Below are positions 52,723 to 62,174 of a stretch of 64,000 nt of DNA, in pieces. Source of the DNA: Bacillus sp. FSL H8-0547 (lineage in GTDB: Bacteria > Bacillota > Bacilli > Bacillales > Bacillaceae); contig JBBODD010000001.1 in the NCBI GenBank assembly GCA_038002745.1, positions 1,054,001 through 1,118,000 on the forward strand. The letters are read 5' to 3'. The notes under the pieces are model-generated. The model made no database searches, was not told the DNA's origin, and saw only the letters and a program-made list of their open reading frames with translations. Each line of letters starts with the position of its first letter. Position 1 is the stretch's first letter. The position numbers and the translations under genes were made by a program.

Positions 52723-54618
52723 TTATCGGTTTAAGAGACTTCCTACATACCGCAGCAGATCATTTGCAGACGTAGAATTGTAGCCATGCTCATCAATCAG
52801 TCTCTTAACAACTTCATTGATTTTCTTCAGCTGCTGCTCATCCGGCGTTTTCGAAGATGTTGTAATCTTGACTACATCCTTCAGATCGGCAAACAGCTTT
52901 TTCTGGATCGCTTCACGTAGGCGTTCATGTGAATTGTAATCAAATCGTTTTCCTTTGCGGGCATAAGCTGAAATCCGGATAAGAATCTCTTCACGGAACG
53001 CCTTTTTCGCATTTTCGGAAATGCCGATCTGCTCTTCAATTGAGCGCATGAGCTTGTCGTCCGGATTCATCTCCTCGCCAGTCAGCGGATCGCGGATTTT
53101 ATTTTTGTTGCAGTAAGCTTCCACGTTGTCGAGGTAGTTATCCATCAATGTTTTGGCAGACTCTTCGTACGAGTAGACGAACGCTTTTTGCACTTCTTTT
53201 TTCGCAAGATCATCATACTCTTTTCTCGCAACAGAGATGAAGTTCAAGTACCGCTCGCGGTCTTCATTTGAAATCGATGCGTGCTGATCCAGCCCCTCTT
53301 TCAGCGATCTGAGGACATCCAGCGCATTAATCGACGGAATTTCTTTTCGGATAATAGTAGAGGAAATCCGGTTGATGACATACCGCGGATCGATTCCGCT
53401 CATGCCCTCATCCACATGCTCCTTCTGCAGCTCTTCCACATCGACTGTGTTGTAGCCTTCCACATTCTCACCGTCATACAGGCGCATTTTCTTCACAAGA
53501 TCGATGTCGCCGCGCTTTGGATCCTTCATTCTTGTTAATATGGTAAACATCGCAGCAACCCGCATCGTATGCGGTGCAATATGAACATTTGAAACATCAC
53601 TTTCCATAATCATTTTTTCATAGATTCTCTCTTCTTCAGAGACCCTCAGGTTATATGGCACAGGCATGACGATAATCCGTGAATGCAGCGCCTCATTCTT
53701 CTTGTTTGAAATAAACGAACGGTACTCCGTTTCATTCGTGTGCGCCACAATCAGCTCATCAGCGGAAATGAGGGCAAATCTTCCCGCTTTAAAATTGCCT
53801 TCCTGTGTCAGAGAAAGCAGATGCCAGAGGAATTTCTCGTCACACTTCAGCATCTCCTGGAATTCCATCATTCCGCGGTTGGCTTTGTTCAGCTCCCCGT
53901 CAAATCGGTACGCGCGCGGATCAGACTCTGACCCGAATTCCGCAATCGTCGAAAAGTCAATGCTTCCTGTTAAATCAGCAATGTCCTGGGATTTTGGATC
54001 AGATGGGCTGAACGTTCCAATTCCCGTCCGTTTGTCTTCAGAGAAAAAGATCCGCTCAATTATCACATCTTCAATCCGTCCGCCGTACTCCTGCTCAAGC
54101 CTCATCAGGTTCAAAGGCGAAAGATTCCCTTCGATCCGGATGCCGTATTCGTCAAAGAAGTCTTCTCTCAGATGATGGGGAATTAAATGCAGAGGATCCT
54201 CGTGCATCGGGCAGCCTTTAATGGCATAAACAGCACCGCGGTCAGTAAGGGAATACGATTCAAGACCTCTCTTCAGCATCGTCACAAGCGTGGACTTACC
54301 GCCGCTGACCGGCCCCATCAGCAGCAGGATCCGCTTGCGGACATCCAGCCGTTTGGCAGCAGGATGGAAGTACTCCTCCACAAGGCGTTCAAGAGAATCT
54401 TCAAGCCCAAACAGTTTATGATCAAAGAACTTATAGCGCTTTGACCCGTTTTCTTCCTCTATACCGGCATCTTTGATCATATTGTAAACTCGTGAATGAG
54501 CCGATTGTGCAACCCATGGTTTCTCTTTCAGCATCTCTAAATACTCAACGAAGGTTCCTTCCCACTTCAGTCGCTGTTCATCTTCTCTGTACTTTTCAAT
54601 TTTTTTTAAGATATCCAT
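52723..54618 (-). CDS. prkA: Serine protein kinase PrkA (631 aa)
   Basis: PrkA family. N-terminal AAA+ like domain with P-loop LLLMGPVSGGKSTLVTMLKR (GPVSGGKST) and EEYFHPAAKRLDVRKR, C-terminal PrkA domain. In Bacillus it phosphorylates or degrades proteins around the sigma-K regulatory pathway during sporulation. I choose the ATG of MDILKKIEKY because GGAGGAGGTCCTT lies upstream and the length then is 631 residues, as in B. subtilis. Confidence 0.96.
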   Translation of the reverse strand: MDILKKIEKYREDEQRLKWEGTFVEYLEMLKEKPWVAQSAHSRVYNMIKDAGIEEENGSKRYKFFDHKLFGLEDSLERLVEEYFHPAAKRLDVRKRILLLMGPVSGGKSTLVTMLKRGLESYSLTDRGAVYAIKGCPMHEDPLHLIPHHLREDFFDEYGIRIEGNLSPLNLMRLEQEYGGRIEDVIIERIFFSEDKRTGIGTFSPSDPKSQDIADLTGSIDFSTIAEFGSESDPRAYRFDGELNKANRGMMEFQEMLKCDEKFLWHLLSLTQEGNFKAGRFALISADELIVAHTNETEYRSFISNKKNEALHSRIIVMPVPYNLRVSEEERIYEKMIMESDVSNVHIAPHTMRVAAMFTILTRMKDPKRGDIDLVKKMRLYDGENVEGYNTVDVEELQKEHVDEGMSGIDPRYVINRISSTIIRKEIPSINALDVLRSLKEGLDQHASISNEDRERYLNFISVARKEYDDLAKKEVQKAFVYSYEESAKTLMDNYLDNVEAYCNKNKIRDPLTGEEMNPDDKLMRSIEEQIGISENAKKAFREEILIRISAYARKGKRFDYNSHERLREAIQKKLFADLKDVVKITTSSKTPDEQQLKKINEVVKRLIDEHGYNSTSANDLLRYVGSLLNR

Positions 54619-54699
54619 AAGGACCTCCTCCATCATTGGTGATACTTGAGCGCGATTAATACACTTTATGCGAGGATGTCCCTTAACATTCTATAATTT

Positions 54700-54805
54700 A
54701 TTTCGAAAAGCGGAAGCGCCTTGCTCAGCTCCGAAGGTCAGAGAAGGATTTAGGTATTTTTCATCTGACTGCCAGGCCTGCCCAGTCGGCTCCGCTTTTC
54801 GTAAA
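54700..54805. repeat. Dispersed intergenic element, partial copy
   Basis: GAAAAGCGGAAGCGCCTTGC at one end and GGCTCCGCTTTTCG at the other form an inverted-repeat-bounded element; the same phrases occur in the GC-rich element at 36475-36735. Confidence 0.6.
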
Positions 54806-54833
54806 GATATTTCACAAAATCCCCCCATTTTTA

Positions 54834-54862
54834 TTCACATGCCTATAGGGATAAGCTATAAT
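54834..54862 (+). promoter_or_regulatory. SigA-type promoter for the 30-aa peptide gene
   Basis: TTCACA (54834-54839), 17-bp spacer, TATAAT (54857-54862), 52 bp before the start codon. Confidence 0.7.
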
Positions 54863-54914
54863 GAGACTATCTATGTAAGGGTCATCATTTACATAAAAGG
54901 GAGGAATTGCCGCG

Positions 54915-55007
54915 ATGAAAACAGCATTAGTGCTAGGGGTATGCATTACATTTTTAGTTTCTATATTTACTGCAGGGTACAATGATAAGCCAGGCGTGAA
55001 AAAATAA
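54915..55007 (+). CDS. Small membrane peptide (30 aa)
   Basis: ATG with AAAGGGAGGAATTGCCGCG upstream opens 30 codons: a hydrophobic helix (ALVLGVCITFLVSIFTAG) and a basic tail (YNDKPGVKK). Consensus promoter, ribosome binding site and terminator surround it, so it is probably expressed. Its sequence recalls very small membrane peptides in other Bacillus genomes but I do not recognise a family. Confidence 0.6.
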   Translation: MKTALVLGVCITFLVSIFTAGYNDKPGVKK

Positions 55008-55010
55008 TAT

Positions 55011-55041
55011 AAAAAAAACGACCACTTAGGTCGTTTTTTTT
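55011..55041. terminator. Bidirectional terminator
   Basis: AAAAAAACGACC-ACTTA-GGTCGTTTTTTT, serving the small peptide gene and trmL. Confidence 0.85.
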
Positions 55042-55511
55042 AGTAACCCCGGATAATTCTGCTGTCTCAATGCCTCATAGATCAAAATCGCAGCGGTGTT
55101 GGATAAGTTAAGGGAGCGCACGTTGCCCGTCATTGGCAGGCGCAGGCATTTTTCCATGTTGGCTGCAATGAGATCCTTCGGCAGGCCGGTTGTTTCTTTT
55201 CCGAACACAAAGAACGTGTCTTTTTCCACGCTGCTGTAGTCGAAGGTTGTATGGGGCTGTTCGCCGAATTTCGAGATAAAGTAGAAATCCCCTTCAGGAT
55301 ATGCTTCAAATAGTTCGTCGAGAGAATCGTGATACACGACGGTGACGAATTCCCAGTAATCAAGTCCTGCACGCTTCAGCATTTTGTCGTCTGTTGAAAA
55401 TCCAAGCGGACGGATCAAATGCAGAACGGTGTTGGTTGCCGCGCAGGTGCGTGCGATGTTTCCTGTGTTAGCCGGGATCTCCGGCTGGTAGAGTACGACA
55501 TGTAAAGCCAC
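55026..55511 (-). CDS. trmL: tRNA (cytidine(34)-2'-O)-methyltransferase (161 aa)
   Basis: SPOUT-class methyltransferase (CspR/TrmL): VVLYQPEIPANTGNIARTCA at the start, FVFGKETTGLPKDLI and the knot-forming RSLNLSNTAAILIYEAL near the end. Methylates the wobble base of certain leucine tRNAs. GTG start with GAGGTGAAAATAA upstream. Downstream of the amidase and queG genes, as in B. subtilis (queG-yhbB-cspR). Confidence 0.95.
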   Translation of the reverse strand: MALHVVLYQPEIPANTGNIARTCAATNTVLHLIRPLGFSTDDKMLKRAGLDYWEFVTVVYHDSLDELFEAYPEGDFYFISKFGEQPHTTFDYSSVEKDTFFVFGKETTGLPKDLIAANMEKCLRLPMTGNVRSLNLSNTAAILIYEALRQQNYPGLLKKTT

Positions 55512-55557
55512 TTATTTTCACCTCATCTAAATCTGTTGCCTTTATTATACCACTTCA

Positions 55558-56454
55558 TTATTGTTTCTTTGAGCCTGCATCATCTTCTATATGATAAAAT
55601 CTGTACGCGATGTTTGGCGTGTAGGCAGTGGAATCTTCATAATCCCAGTAGCGCATTCTGCTGTTGTACGTATTGGCGTTGACCAGAGGCATGTTTGATT
55701 TATCTTTTGCCACAACAATCGTTGTATGGTCAAATCTGCCATCGCCCTGAAAGTCATAGCAAATCACATCGCCGGGCATGAGAGCTTCAGGTTTGTAGAC
55801 TCTTGATGCGCGCAGCCCTGTTTTCGAATGTCCGAGATGCATCGTAAGGGAATGGGCAACGGTCCAGCTGTAGCTCCAGTTGCTGTTTTGCATCCACCAC
55901 CCGGCTGAGCGCCCGGGATAGCCGCGCATCGGTGCTCCTCCTGCCCGCAGACATTGAGAGACATAGTTCGTGCAGTTCACATCAAAGTTTTTATACTTCG
56001 GATTGTGCGTGTTCCACCATCTCTCTGCATACTGAACCGCAGCGAGCCTGTCATACCGGAACGGAACCCGCTCATCTGACTCGTCTTCCCTGTTTTCATC
56101 TGTCTCATCTTCGCGGTTCACTTCAATCTTATCATCGCTGACAATCATGCCATTTTGAAAAATGGCTATCCGGTCTTCGGTTTTTTCTTCCATATAGAAC
56201 GATTTCCGATCGTTATGAAAATATTTAAAGTGGCACTTGTACGTCACGTGCATTTCTTCGGCTGTGACGTTCTCAACCTGAAGCACCTGCACATCCGCTC
56301 TGCCTTTAAGAAGCTCCACTTCCCGGTCTTTTAGAATCTGCTTTTTTCTAAGCAGCGTTTCACTGTCTTCGATAAGATGAAGATCCCTTGCACTTCTATT
56401 GTTGACCAGCATCTCCAATTTGCTCTTTACTGCAGCCGCAAGTTCCTTTTTCAT
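55558..56454 (-). CDS. YhbB-like protein with C-terminal amidase domain (298 aa)
   Basis: N-terminal 120 residues are charged and helical (possibly regulatory). C-terminal region matches the putative amidase domain (amidase_6): YAERWWNTHNPKYKNFDVNC-TNYVSQCLRAGG with a candidate catalytic Cys, WSYSWTVAHSLTMHL, GDVICYDFQGDGRFDHTTIV (His) and ANTYNSRMRYWDY. Family members are thought to act on cell-wall peptides. No signal peptide is evident. Genomic position equals yhbB of B. subtilis. Confidence 0.85.
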   Translation of the reverse strand: MKKELAAAVKSKLEMLVNNRSARDLHLIEDSETLLRKKQILKDREVELLKGRADVQVLQVENVTAEEMHVTYKCHFKYFHNDRKSFYMEEKTEDRIAIFQNGMIVSDDKIEVNREDETDENREDESDERVPFRYDRLAAVQYAERWWNTHNPKYKNFDVNCTNYVSQCLRAGGAPMRGYPGRSAGWWMQNSNWSYSWTVAHSLTMHLGHSKTGLRASRVYKPEALMPGDVICYDFQGDGRFDHTTIVVAKDKSNMPLVNANTYNSRMRYWDYEDSTAYTPNIAYRFYHIEDDAGSKKQ

Positions 56455-56519
56455 ATACGCCTCACCGCCATAAGTGTCATTAGTAAGACTCTATGAAAAC
56501 CGGGAGGGAAGTATGAACT

Positions 56520-57653
56520 CTACTGCTGAAGAAGCGCTAGCCCTTTTTCCATTTCCGCTCGCGCCTCTTCGTCCTGTTCTTGCTGAAGAGCTTTCTCCAA
56601 ATCAGGGAGACTCGTTTTTTCACCGATAACACCCAGTGCCCAGGCTGCCGTTCCCCGGATCACAGGGCGGGGATCTTTTTGCATCAAGGACGTTAATTCA
56701 GGAACCGCCGTTGAATCTTTAAAATGAGCAAGAGCAATGATCGCATTGCGCTGGATCGGTTTTTTCCCGCGCCAGGAACCTGACACATGACCGAACTTCT
56801 CTTTAAATTCGCGGTTGCTCATCGTAAGCAGCGGTTTCAGCTTCGGCTTTGCAATTTCCGGGTCCGGCTCCATTTCGGCATGCAGATGAAAGTCCTTGCC
56901 TTTATTCTCCGGACAGACTGTCTGGCACGTATCGCATCCGTACAGTCGGTTTCCAAGCTTCTTGCGGTATCTTTCTTCAAGAAACCCTTTTGTCTGAGTT
57001 AAAAAAGCAATGCATTTGGATGAATCAAGCTGGCCGCCCTGAACAAGGGCACCTGTCGGGCATGCATCCACACAAATCGTGCAGCTGCCGCACCGGTCCT
57101 CCATCGGTGTATCAGGAGGGAGGGCAATATTCGTGATGATTTCGCCAAGGTAGACATAAGAACCGAATTCTGGTGTAATAATGGCGCAGTTTTTTCCGCT
57201 CCACCCGATTCCCGCTCTCTCGGCGGCCGCACGGTCAGACAATTCGCCGGTATCAACCATGGACTTGAGCTCTGCATCCGGCAGCTTTTCAAGGATATAG
57301 GCTTCAAGCTTCCTCAGCCTGTCTCTCAGCACATCATGATAATCCTGTCCCCATGATGCCCGGCAGAAAATTCCCCGTCTGTCTTCCTTCGTGCTTCTCG
57401 GGGCGTCCTTCAGCTTTGAAGGATACGCAAGGGCAATCGATATAATCGATTTTGCTCCGGGCACAAGCAATTCCGGGTTCGTTCTTTTTTCAATATCCGG
57501 CTCCTCAAAGCCTGACATATAGCCCTTTTGCTCGTGCACAATCAGCCGCTGCTTCAGTTCTTCAAAAACGGTTGCCTGCGCAAATCCGATTTTATCAATG
57601 CCGATGCTTTTGCTGTATGCAATTAAATCTTGTTTTAATTCGGCTGCATTCAT
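56520..57653 (-). CDS. queG: Epoxyqueuosine reductase (377 aa)
   Basis: Last step of queuosine synthesis; reduces epoxyqueuosine in tRNA with cobalamin and two [4Fe-4S] clusters. Shows WSGKNCAIITPEFGSYVYLGE-type substrate segment, the ferredoxin motif CGSCTICVDACPTGAL, CIAFLTQTKG and GCDTCQTVCPENKG, and a C-terminal HEAT-like repeat tail (AIIALAHFKDSTAVPEL.. VIRGTAAWALGVIG). The Bacillus enzymes carry such a tail. ATG with GGAAAGGAGGGATAGACC upstream. Divergent from the B3/B4 gene. Confidence 0.95.
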   Translation of the reverse strand: MNAAELKQDLIAYSKSIGIDKIGFAQATVFEELKQRLIVHEQKGYMSGFEEPDIEKRTNPELLVPGAKSIISIALAYPSKLKDAPRSTKEDRRGIFCRASWGQDYHDVLRDRLRKLEAYILEKLPDAELKSMVDTGELSDRAAAERAGIGWSGKNCAIITPEFGSYVYLGEIITNIALPPDTPMEDRCGSCTICVDACPTGALVQGGQLDSSKCIAFLTQTKGFLEERYRKKLGNRLYGCDTCQTVCPENKGKDFHLHAEMEPDPEIAKPKLKPLLTMSNREFKEKFGHVSGSWRGKKPIQRNAIIALAHFKDSTAVPELTSLMQKDPRPVIRGTAAWALGVIGEKTSLPDLEKALQQEQDEEARAEMEKGLALLQQ

Positions 57654-57731
57654 GGTCTATCCCTCCTTTCCGTTCGATTGGTCACTTCTTCTATGGTAAA
57701 ATAATGTCATTAAAATGTGGAGGATAAAATA

Positions 57732-58397
57732 ATGGAAACTTCAATCAGTCCCGAAATCACCCGGGAGGTACCCGGTTTTAAAATCGGCGTTATCTTCTAT
57801 AAAAACATTGAAGTATCAGAATCGCCGCAAATGCTGAAAGGCAGAATGCGTCTGTTCCAGGAATCAATCTTCTTTGAAATGGAAGATAAAAAAGTCCAGG
57901 ACCTCGAACCGATTAAAGAGTGGCGGGCCATTTTCAAAAAACTCGGCACAGATCCGGGGCGCTACCGTCCTTCAAGCGAGGCGCTGTACCGGAGAATCCA
58001 AAAGCAGCAGTATCTCGAACCGTTTCATTCCGCTGTTGACCTCAATAACTTCTTTTCGCTGCAGCATCAGATTCCGTTTGGCATTTACGATGCAGATGAA
58101 CTGTCAGGTCCCGTTGAAATCAAGGTTGGGGCAGCAGATGATTCCTATCTTGCCATCAACGGACGGGAAGTAAATATGGCCGGCAAACTTGTATCTGCGG
58201 ATGAAAACGGACCGTTTGGCAGCCCGTTTGTTGACTCCAGGCGGACGGCAGTCACGGAGAACACGCGCAATGCCCTGCATCTGATCTATTTAAGGCCAGG
58301 CATGGACGTGGAGCAGGCACTCGAGATGTTATCATCTTTAACGAAAATGTTCACGCAAATTCACGGCGGCACAGGAGATTATAAAGTGATACAGTAA
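57732..58397 (+). CDS. B3/B4 tRNA-binding-domain protein (221 aa)
   Basis: Stand-alone B3/B4 domain, as in the editing domain of phenylalanyl-tRNA synthetase beta subunit: FKKLGTDPGRYRPSSEALYRRI, LNNFFSLQHQIPFGIYDAD, GAADDSYLAINGREVNMAGK, FGSPFVDSRRTAVTENTRNA. Such free-standing proteins are widespread in Firmicutes; function is not settled (trans-editing is a plausible idea). ATG preceded by GGAGG; the GTG at 57717 is less likely. Confidence 0.88.
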   Translation: METSISPEITREVPGFKIGVIFYKNIEVSESPQMLKGRMRLFQESIFFEMEDKKVQDLEPIKEWRAIFKKLGTDPGRYRPSSEALYRRIQKQQYLEPFHSAVDLNNFFSLQHQIPFGIYDADELSGPVEIKVGAADDSYLAINGREVNMAGKLVSADENGPFGSPFVDSRRTAVTENTRNALHLIYLRPGMDVEQALEMLSSLTKMFTQIHGGTGDYKVIQ

Positions 58398-58424
58398 ATC
58401 CCTCTTTTCCGGAGGGGTTTTTTT
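58398..58424 (+). terminator. Terminator after the B3/B4 gene
   Basis: ATCCCTC-TTTTCCG-GAGGGGTTTTTTT hairpin. Confidence 0.7.
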
Positions 58425-58431
58425 GAACATG

Positions 58432-58476
58432 AAAAAACGCAATGCTCCGTTTTTCTGACAAACGAAACACTGCGTT
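58432..58476 (-). terminator. Terminator downstream of tRNA-Gly
   Basis: Minus strand AACGCAGTGTTTCGTTT ... AAACGGAGCATTGCGTT then TTTTT; a long imperfect stem. Confidence 0.65.
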
Positions 58477-58485
58477 GTATATGTA

Positions 58486-58559
58486 TGGAGCGGGTGATGG
58501 GAATCGAACCCACGACATCAGCTTGGAAGGCTGAGGTTTTACCATTAAACTACACCCGC
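58486..58559 (-). tRNA. tRNA-Gly (anticodon TCC)
   Basis: Minus strand GCGGGTGTAGTTTAATGGTA starts the cloverleaf; acceptor GCGGGTG pairs with CACCCGC, D-arm AGTTTAATGG, anticodon loop CTTCCAA (TCC), T-arm GTGGGTTCGATTCCCAT. The 3' CCA is encoded; 74 nt with CCA. Fits glycine tRNA of Bacilli. Single tRNA gene between two oppositely oriented protein genes. Confidence 0.95.
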
Positions 58560-58635
58560 AAGAAGAAGCGATAAAAATATCTTAACAAATTCTTAACGAT
58601 TCTTCAACACAAAATGAATAATTTTGTCGAAAATT

Positions 58636-58679
58636 GGTGTCAGTCCCGCACCGCGTTAAAGCGGAGCGGGACTGACACC
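58636..58679 (-). terminator. Terminator of the YesN-like gene
   Basis: Long stem GGTGTCAGTCCCGC ... GCGGGACTGACACC followed on the minus strand by AATTTTC. Confidence 0.7.
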
Positions 58680-58680
58680 T

Positions 58681-60237
58681 TTACTTGCCTGCCGTCTGCC
58701 TGTATTCGTTCGGTGTCTGGCCTGTGTACTTTTTGAAGACTTTGCTGAAGTATTTTTCGTTCTGGTAGCCGACGCCGTATGCAACTTCATAGATTTTGAG
58801 ATACGGATTTTCAAGTAGCGATTTTGCCTTCTCCATACGGATGCCGGTCAAATAGTCCGTAAGGGTTGTCTGGTAATCCTGCTTGAATTTTCGGGAGATG
58901 TATTCCCTGCTTAAATAGAATTTGTCTGCGATCTCCTGCAGCGTAATGTCCTCCTGATAATGCTGCTGAAGATATTCTTCGATTTGCTGCATGTTGTTTT
59001 TTTCTTTTTGATACTTTACGGTCGAAAGAATGGTGATAAGCTCTGTAAATTCCTTTGTTTTTTCTTCCTTAAATTTCGCCATGGAAAAAGCGCCGTCTGA
59101 ATCCCAGTAAGCTTTTCCGGAATAAAAGCCTTCCTTGTGGCTGACTTCATATTCCTTGATCCAGTTGCTTCGCAGGAGCTCAAACTGTTTTTCCCACAGC
59201 GTGATCTGCTCAAGGGAAAGATGATGCTGCTGTTCAAGCTTTGCAAATATTTTTACAAGCTGCGCTTCAGTCTGAGGAATACTGCCTGACTGCACCGCCC
59301 ACTTCAGCTCATTTGAAAAGTCAAACAGATGAAGCAGCGGTTTGTCTCCTTTGTCCCTTGGTGCGGCAAGCGTTTTTTTCAGGCGGAGATCATGTGTAAG
59401 GAGAACCGCCTCCGCCTCACCAAAGGTTTCATTCAGCTGAAAACCGGTGCTGCCAGCTGCAGCAAGAACGTTCAGCTTAAGCTTCTGTTTGACAAGCCTG
59501 ATGAATTCTTCCGCCGCAGCAAGCGGATTTTTCTCCTTCCATAGAAGCAGAACAAGTTCATCCTCTTTATTCACGTTTTTAAAGCAGAGCCCGTCCTTCA
59601 AGTGCTCGCTGCACAGGCCGGATATAGAGGCCGCAGCAGCTTCCCGGTCTCCTTCACATGCCTTCAGCGAGAGAACAGCGGCCGTTTTTTGAACGCTTGA
59701 AAAAAGCACCCCGTATTCTTTCTGTATGTTTTCTTCAGCATCCTTTGAGAGTTCTTTTTTCAGACAAAGCCCTGAAAAAAGCTGATCCCAATAGAGGGGC
59801 CTGACTTCATTGATGACACGGCTCTCCTCATCGTGGGCAGACTTTGATTTCGCCTGTTCCCGCCATTCATGAACAGCCCGCTCAAGCGTCTCGTTCAGCA
59901 CATCAGGCTCAATCGGCTTTAATATATAATCGAAGCTCTTATAGGTGATAGCATGCCTCATGTACTCAAAATCATCATATCCGCTCACGACGATGGTTTT
60001 GCTTGCCGTGTTCTCGGCATGCAGCCATTTTAACAGACTGATTCCGTCGCGCCTTGGCATTCTCATATCTGTAAAAATAATTTCAGGATTGTGTTCTTTA
60101 ATGAGCGCTGCAGCCTCTTCGCCGTCTTCCGCTTCCATAATGAGATCAATCCCGTGCTTTTTCCAGTCAGCGAGCAGCATGAGCCCTTCCCTTACATGCT
60201 TTTCATCATCAACTATGATCGCTTTCACCCGTCTCAC
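58681..60237 (-). CDS. AraC-family response regulator, YesN type (518 aa)
   Basis: Receiver domain (AIIVDDEKHVREGLMLLADW, Asp in EIIFTDMRMPRRDG, Lys in LKPIEPD), a long middle region and a C-terminal AraC helix-turn-helix (ITLQEIADKFYLSREYISRK .. IYEVAYGVGYQNEKYFSKVF). Overlaps the upstream kinase gene by 29 bp. YesN-type regulators usually activate neighbouring sugar ABC importer operons. Confidence 0.93.
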   Translation of the reverse strand: MRRVKAIIVDDEKHVREGLMLLADWKKHGIDLIMEAEDGEEAAALIKEHNPEIIFTDMRMPRRDGISLLKWLHAENTASKTIVVSGYDDFEYMRHAITYKSFDYILKPIEPDVLNETLERAVHEWREQAKSKSAHDEESRVINEVRPLYWDQLFSGLCLKKELSKDAEENIQKEYGVLFSSVQKTAAVLSLKACEGDREAAAASISGLCSEHLKDGLCFKNVNKEDELVLLLWKEKNPLAAAEEFIRLVKQKLKLNVLAAAGSTGFQLNETFGEAEAVLLTHDLRLKKTLAAPRDKGDKPLLHLFDFSNELKWAVQSGSIPQTEAQLVKIFAKLEQQHHLSLEQITLWEKQFELLRSNWIKEYEVSHKEGFYSGKAYWDSDGAFSMAKFKEEKTKEFTELITILSTVKYQKEKNNMQQIEEYLQQHYQEDITLQEIADKFYLSREYISRKFKQDYQTTLTDYLTGIRMEKAKSLLENPYLKIYEVAYGVGYQNEKYFSKVFKKYTGQTPNEYRQTAGK

Positions 60238-62017
60238 CCTCCTGCAGGACCGGAAGCCTCATCGTCACCATGAAGCCGCCATCCTCTTTATTTTCCAGAA
60301 AAAGCTTTGCTTTGTGATCATAATATAGCTTCAGCCGCGAATAGACGTTTTTTAGGCCTATATTTGTCCCCGGGCCCTTTTTATTCAGTGCGTCTGCTCG
60401 GAAATGCTCATGTATTTCATTCAGCCTCTTCGGCGTGACGCCAATGCCGTTGTCGCTGATTTTCATGACCAGTTCATCATCGTCCCTGAAGCACTTCAGC
60501 TCGATGCTTCCAATCCCGTCGCGGATATCAAAGCCATGCTTAAAGTAGTTTTCAATCACGGGCTGCAGAATCATTTTCGGCACAAGAATATCCTGGACAT
60601 CCTCATCAACCTCAACATGCACCTGCAAATGCTCGCCAAACCGCTCTTTTTGCAGGAAAAGAAAGGCATTGGTGTAGGTAATTTCTTTCCTCAGAGGAAC
60701 AAGATCCTCCTCCATATTCATCCCGTATCTCATGATCTTTGACAGGTGGGTAATCAGGGAATAGATTTGCGGGACGTTATTTTTAAGGGCAACCGTTCCG
60801 ATCGACTGCAGCGCATTATAAAGGAAATGCGGATTAATCTGAGACTGCAGCACTTTAATTTGGTTTGTCTTATTTTCAAGCTCAAGCTTGTATTCCCTCG
60901 TAATCAGCTGATTGATCCGCTCGATCATCTGCTGAAAACGGGAGCCGAGAATCCCGATTTCATCTGATCCGAAGGACTGCGAGGCAATCTTCATGTTCCC
61001 TTTTTCAACCTGTTCAATATTCTGAAGCAGAATTCTGATCGGGGACGTCATCTTAAAGGAAACGAACAGAACAGCAAGCACCACAAGCGACAAACCGATC
61101 ACACCAAAAAGAATATTGATTTTAGCGACACTGTATGCGCTGTCATAAAGGATATGAAACGGCACCCGCTTGACCAGGATCCAGCCTCCGGACGATTCAG
61201 AAAGCCTGTCGTACATCATCACTCCGTTAAAAGAATCCTCCTGCCACTCAAACGTGCCTGATGCAGTGTCTGCATCCATCACGCTCTCAATCCACTTTTG
61301 ATTGGAACCGTCCGGGATCTCGGCGTTTGAACTGTAAATCATCTTCCCCTCTGATGACAGGAGGAAAAACTCCTCTGATTCCCGGTTGTACAGATTCCGG
61401 CTCATATCAATGATCGTATCAGGCGAAATGCCAAGAGTGATGTATCCAAGTACATCGCTTCCGGGCACATTCGTAAGCGCCCTGTGCATCATCACGATGT
61501 CCCTTCCCCTTCTTGGGCTGTCCTCATGGCTTGCGTACATGGGCTCGATATACAGGTTGTAGGGGCTGCGCTCAGCACTGTTGAAGGCCTCACTTTTTTC
61601 ATCTTCAATACTCGTTGAAAAGACTACAGTCGAACGCTTAGTAGCAGAAATCACCCTGTCATCTTTGGCAAACGAAATTTTCACCTCGTTGATCGTATCT
61701 CCTGTGTAGAGAATGGTCTGCATAATATTTTTCACAACACCGACATTCTGATAGTCATTTTTATCATCGGGCGCTCTGAGGTAGTTAATAAAATCCGGGT
61801 TGTTGTACAGGGAGAGTGTAAGACCGTTCAGCTCATTCAAATAGCTTTCAAGGTTTATTTTCCCCTGGTACAGCAGGTTGCTGCTTTCTTTCACAACCTG
61901 GTCTTCAAGCGATTCTTTTGTATATAAATACGTAATTAAAATGGAACTGCCGAACGGCACGATGGTCGTAATCATCAGAAGAACAATCAATTTGTTGCGG
62001 ATGCTTCGTTTCAGCAT
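60209..62017 (-). CDS. Sensor histidine kinase, YesM type (602 aa)
   Basis: Two TM helices (about 11-32 and 290-312) flank an extracellular Cache-like domain, followed by HAMP and a His-kinase domain with LQSQINPHFLYNALQSIGTV (phospho-acceptor His in NPHFLYN) and DNGIGVTPKRLNEI. Kinase for the YesN-like regulator. Located between that regulator and the sugar-binding protein gene, so it likely senses a carbohydrate or its binding protein. Confidence 0.93.
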   Translation of the reverse strand: MLKRSIRNKLIVLLMITTIVPFGSSILITYLYTKESLEDQVVKESSNLLYQGKINLESYLNELNGLTLSLYNNPDFINYLRAPDDKNDYQNVGVVKNIMQTILYTGDTINEVKISFAKDDRVISATKRSTVVFSTSIEDEKSEAFNSAERSPYNLYIEPMYASHEDSPRRGRDIVMMHRALTNVPGSDVLGYITLGISPDTIIDMSRNLYNRESEEFFLLSSEGKMIYSSNAEIPDGSNQKWIESVMDADTASGTFEWQEDSFNGVMMYDRLSESSGGWILVKRVPFHILYDSAYSVAKINILFGVIGLSLVVLAVLFVSFKMTSPIRILLQNIEQVEKGNMKIASQSFGSDEIGILGSRFQQMIERINQLITREYKLELENKTNQIKVLQSQINPHFLYNALQSIGTVALKNNVPQIYSLITHLSKIMRYGMNMEEDLVPLRKEITYTNAFLFLQKERFGEHLQVHVEVDEDVQDILVPKMILQPVIENYFKHGFDIRDGIGSIELKCFRDDDELVMKISDNGIGVTPKRLNEIHEHFRADALNKKGPGTNIGLKNVYSRLKLYYDHKAKLFLENKEDGGFMVTMRLPVLQEGETGESDHS

Positions 62018-62131
62018 GGGGTCTGACCTCCAGGGACTAGCTTATTCTATAGTATATAGCCAGTTTCATAGGCTTGAAAGCACTTTTTAGAATCTTCCTT
62101 CAAATACCTTGGGGGGGATTGCAAAAGGATG

Positions 62132-62163
62132 AAAAAAAGCACACCCATGAGGGCATGCTTTCT
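62132..62163 (-). terminator. Terminator of the binding-protein gene
   Basis: Minus strand AAAGCATGCCC-TCAT-GGGTGTGCTTTTTTT. Confidence 0.8.
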
Positions 62164-62174
62164 CTATCAGTCTA

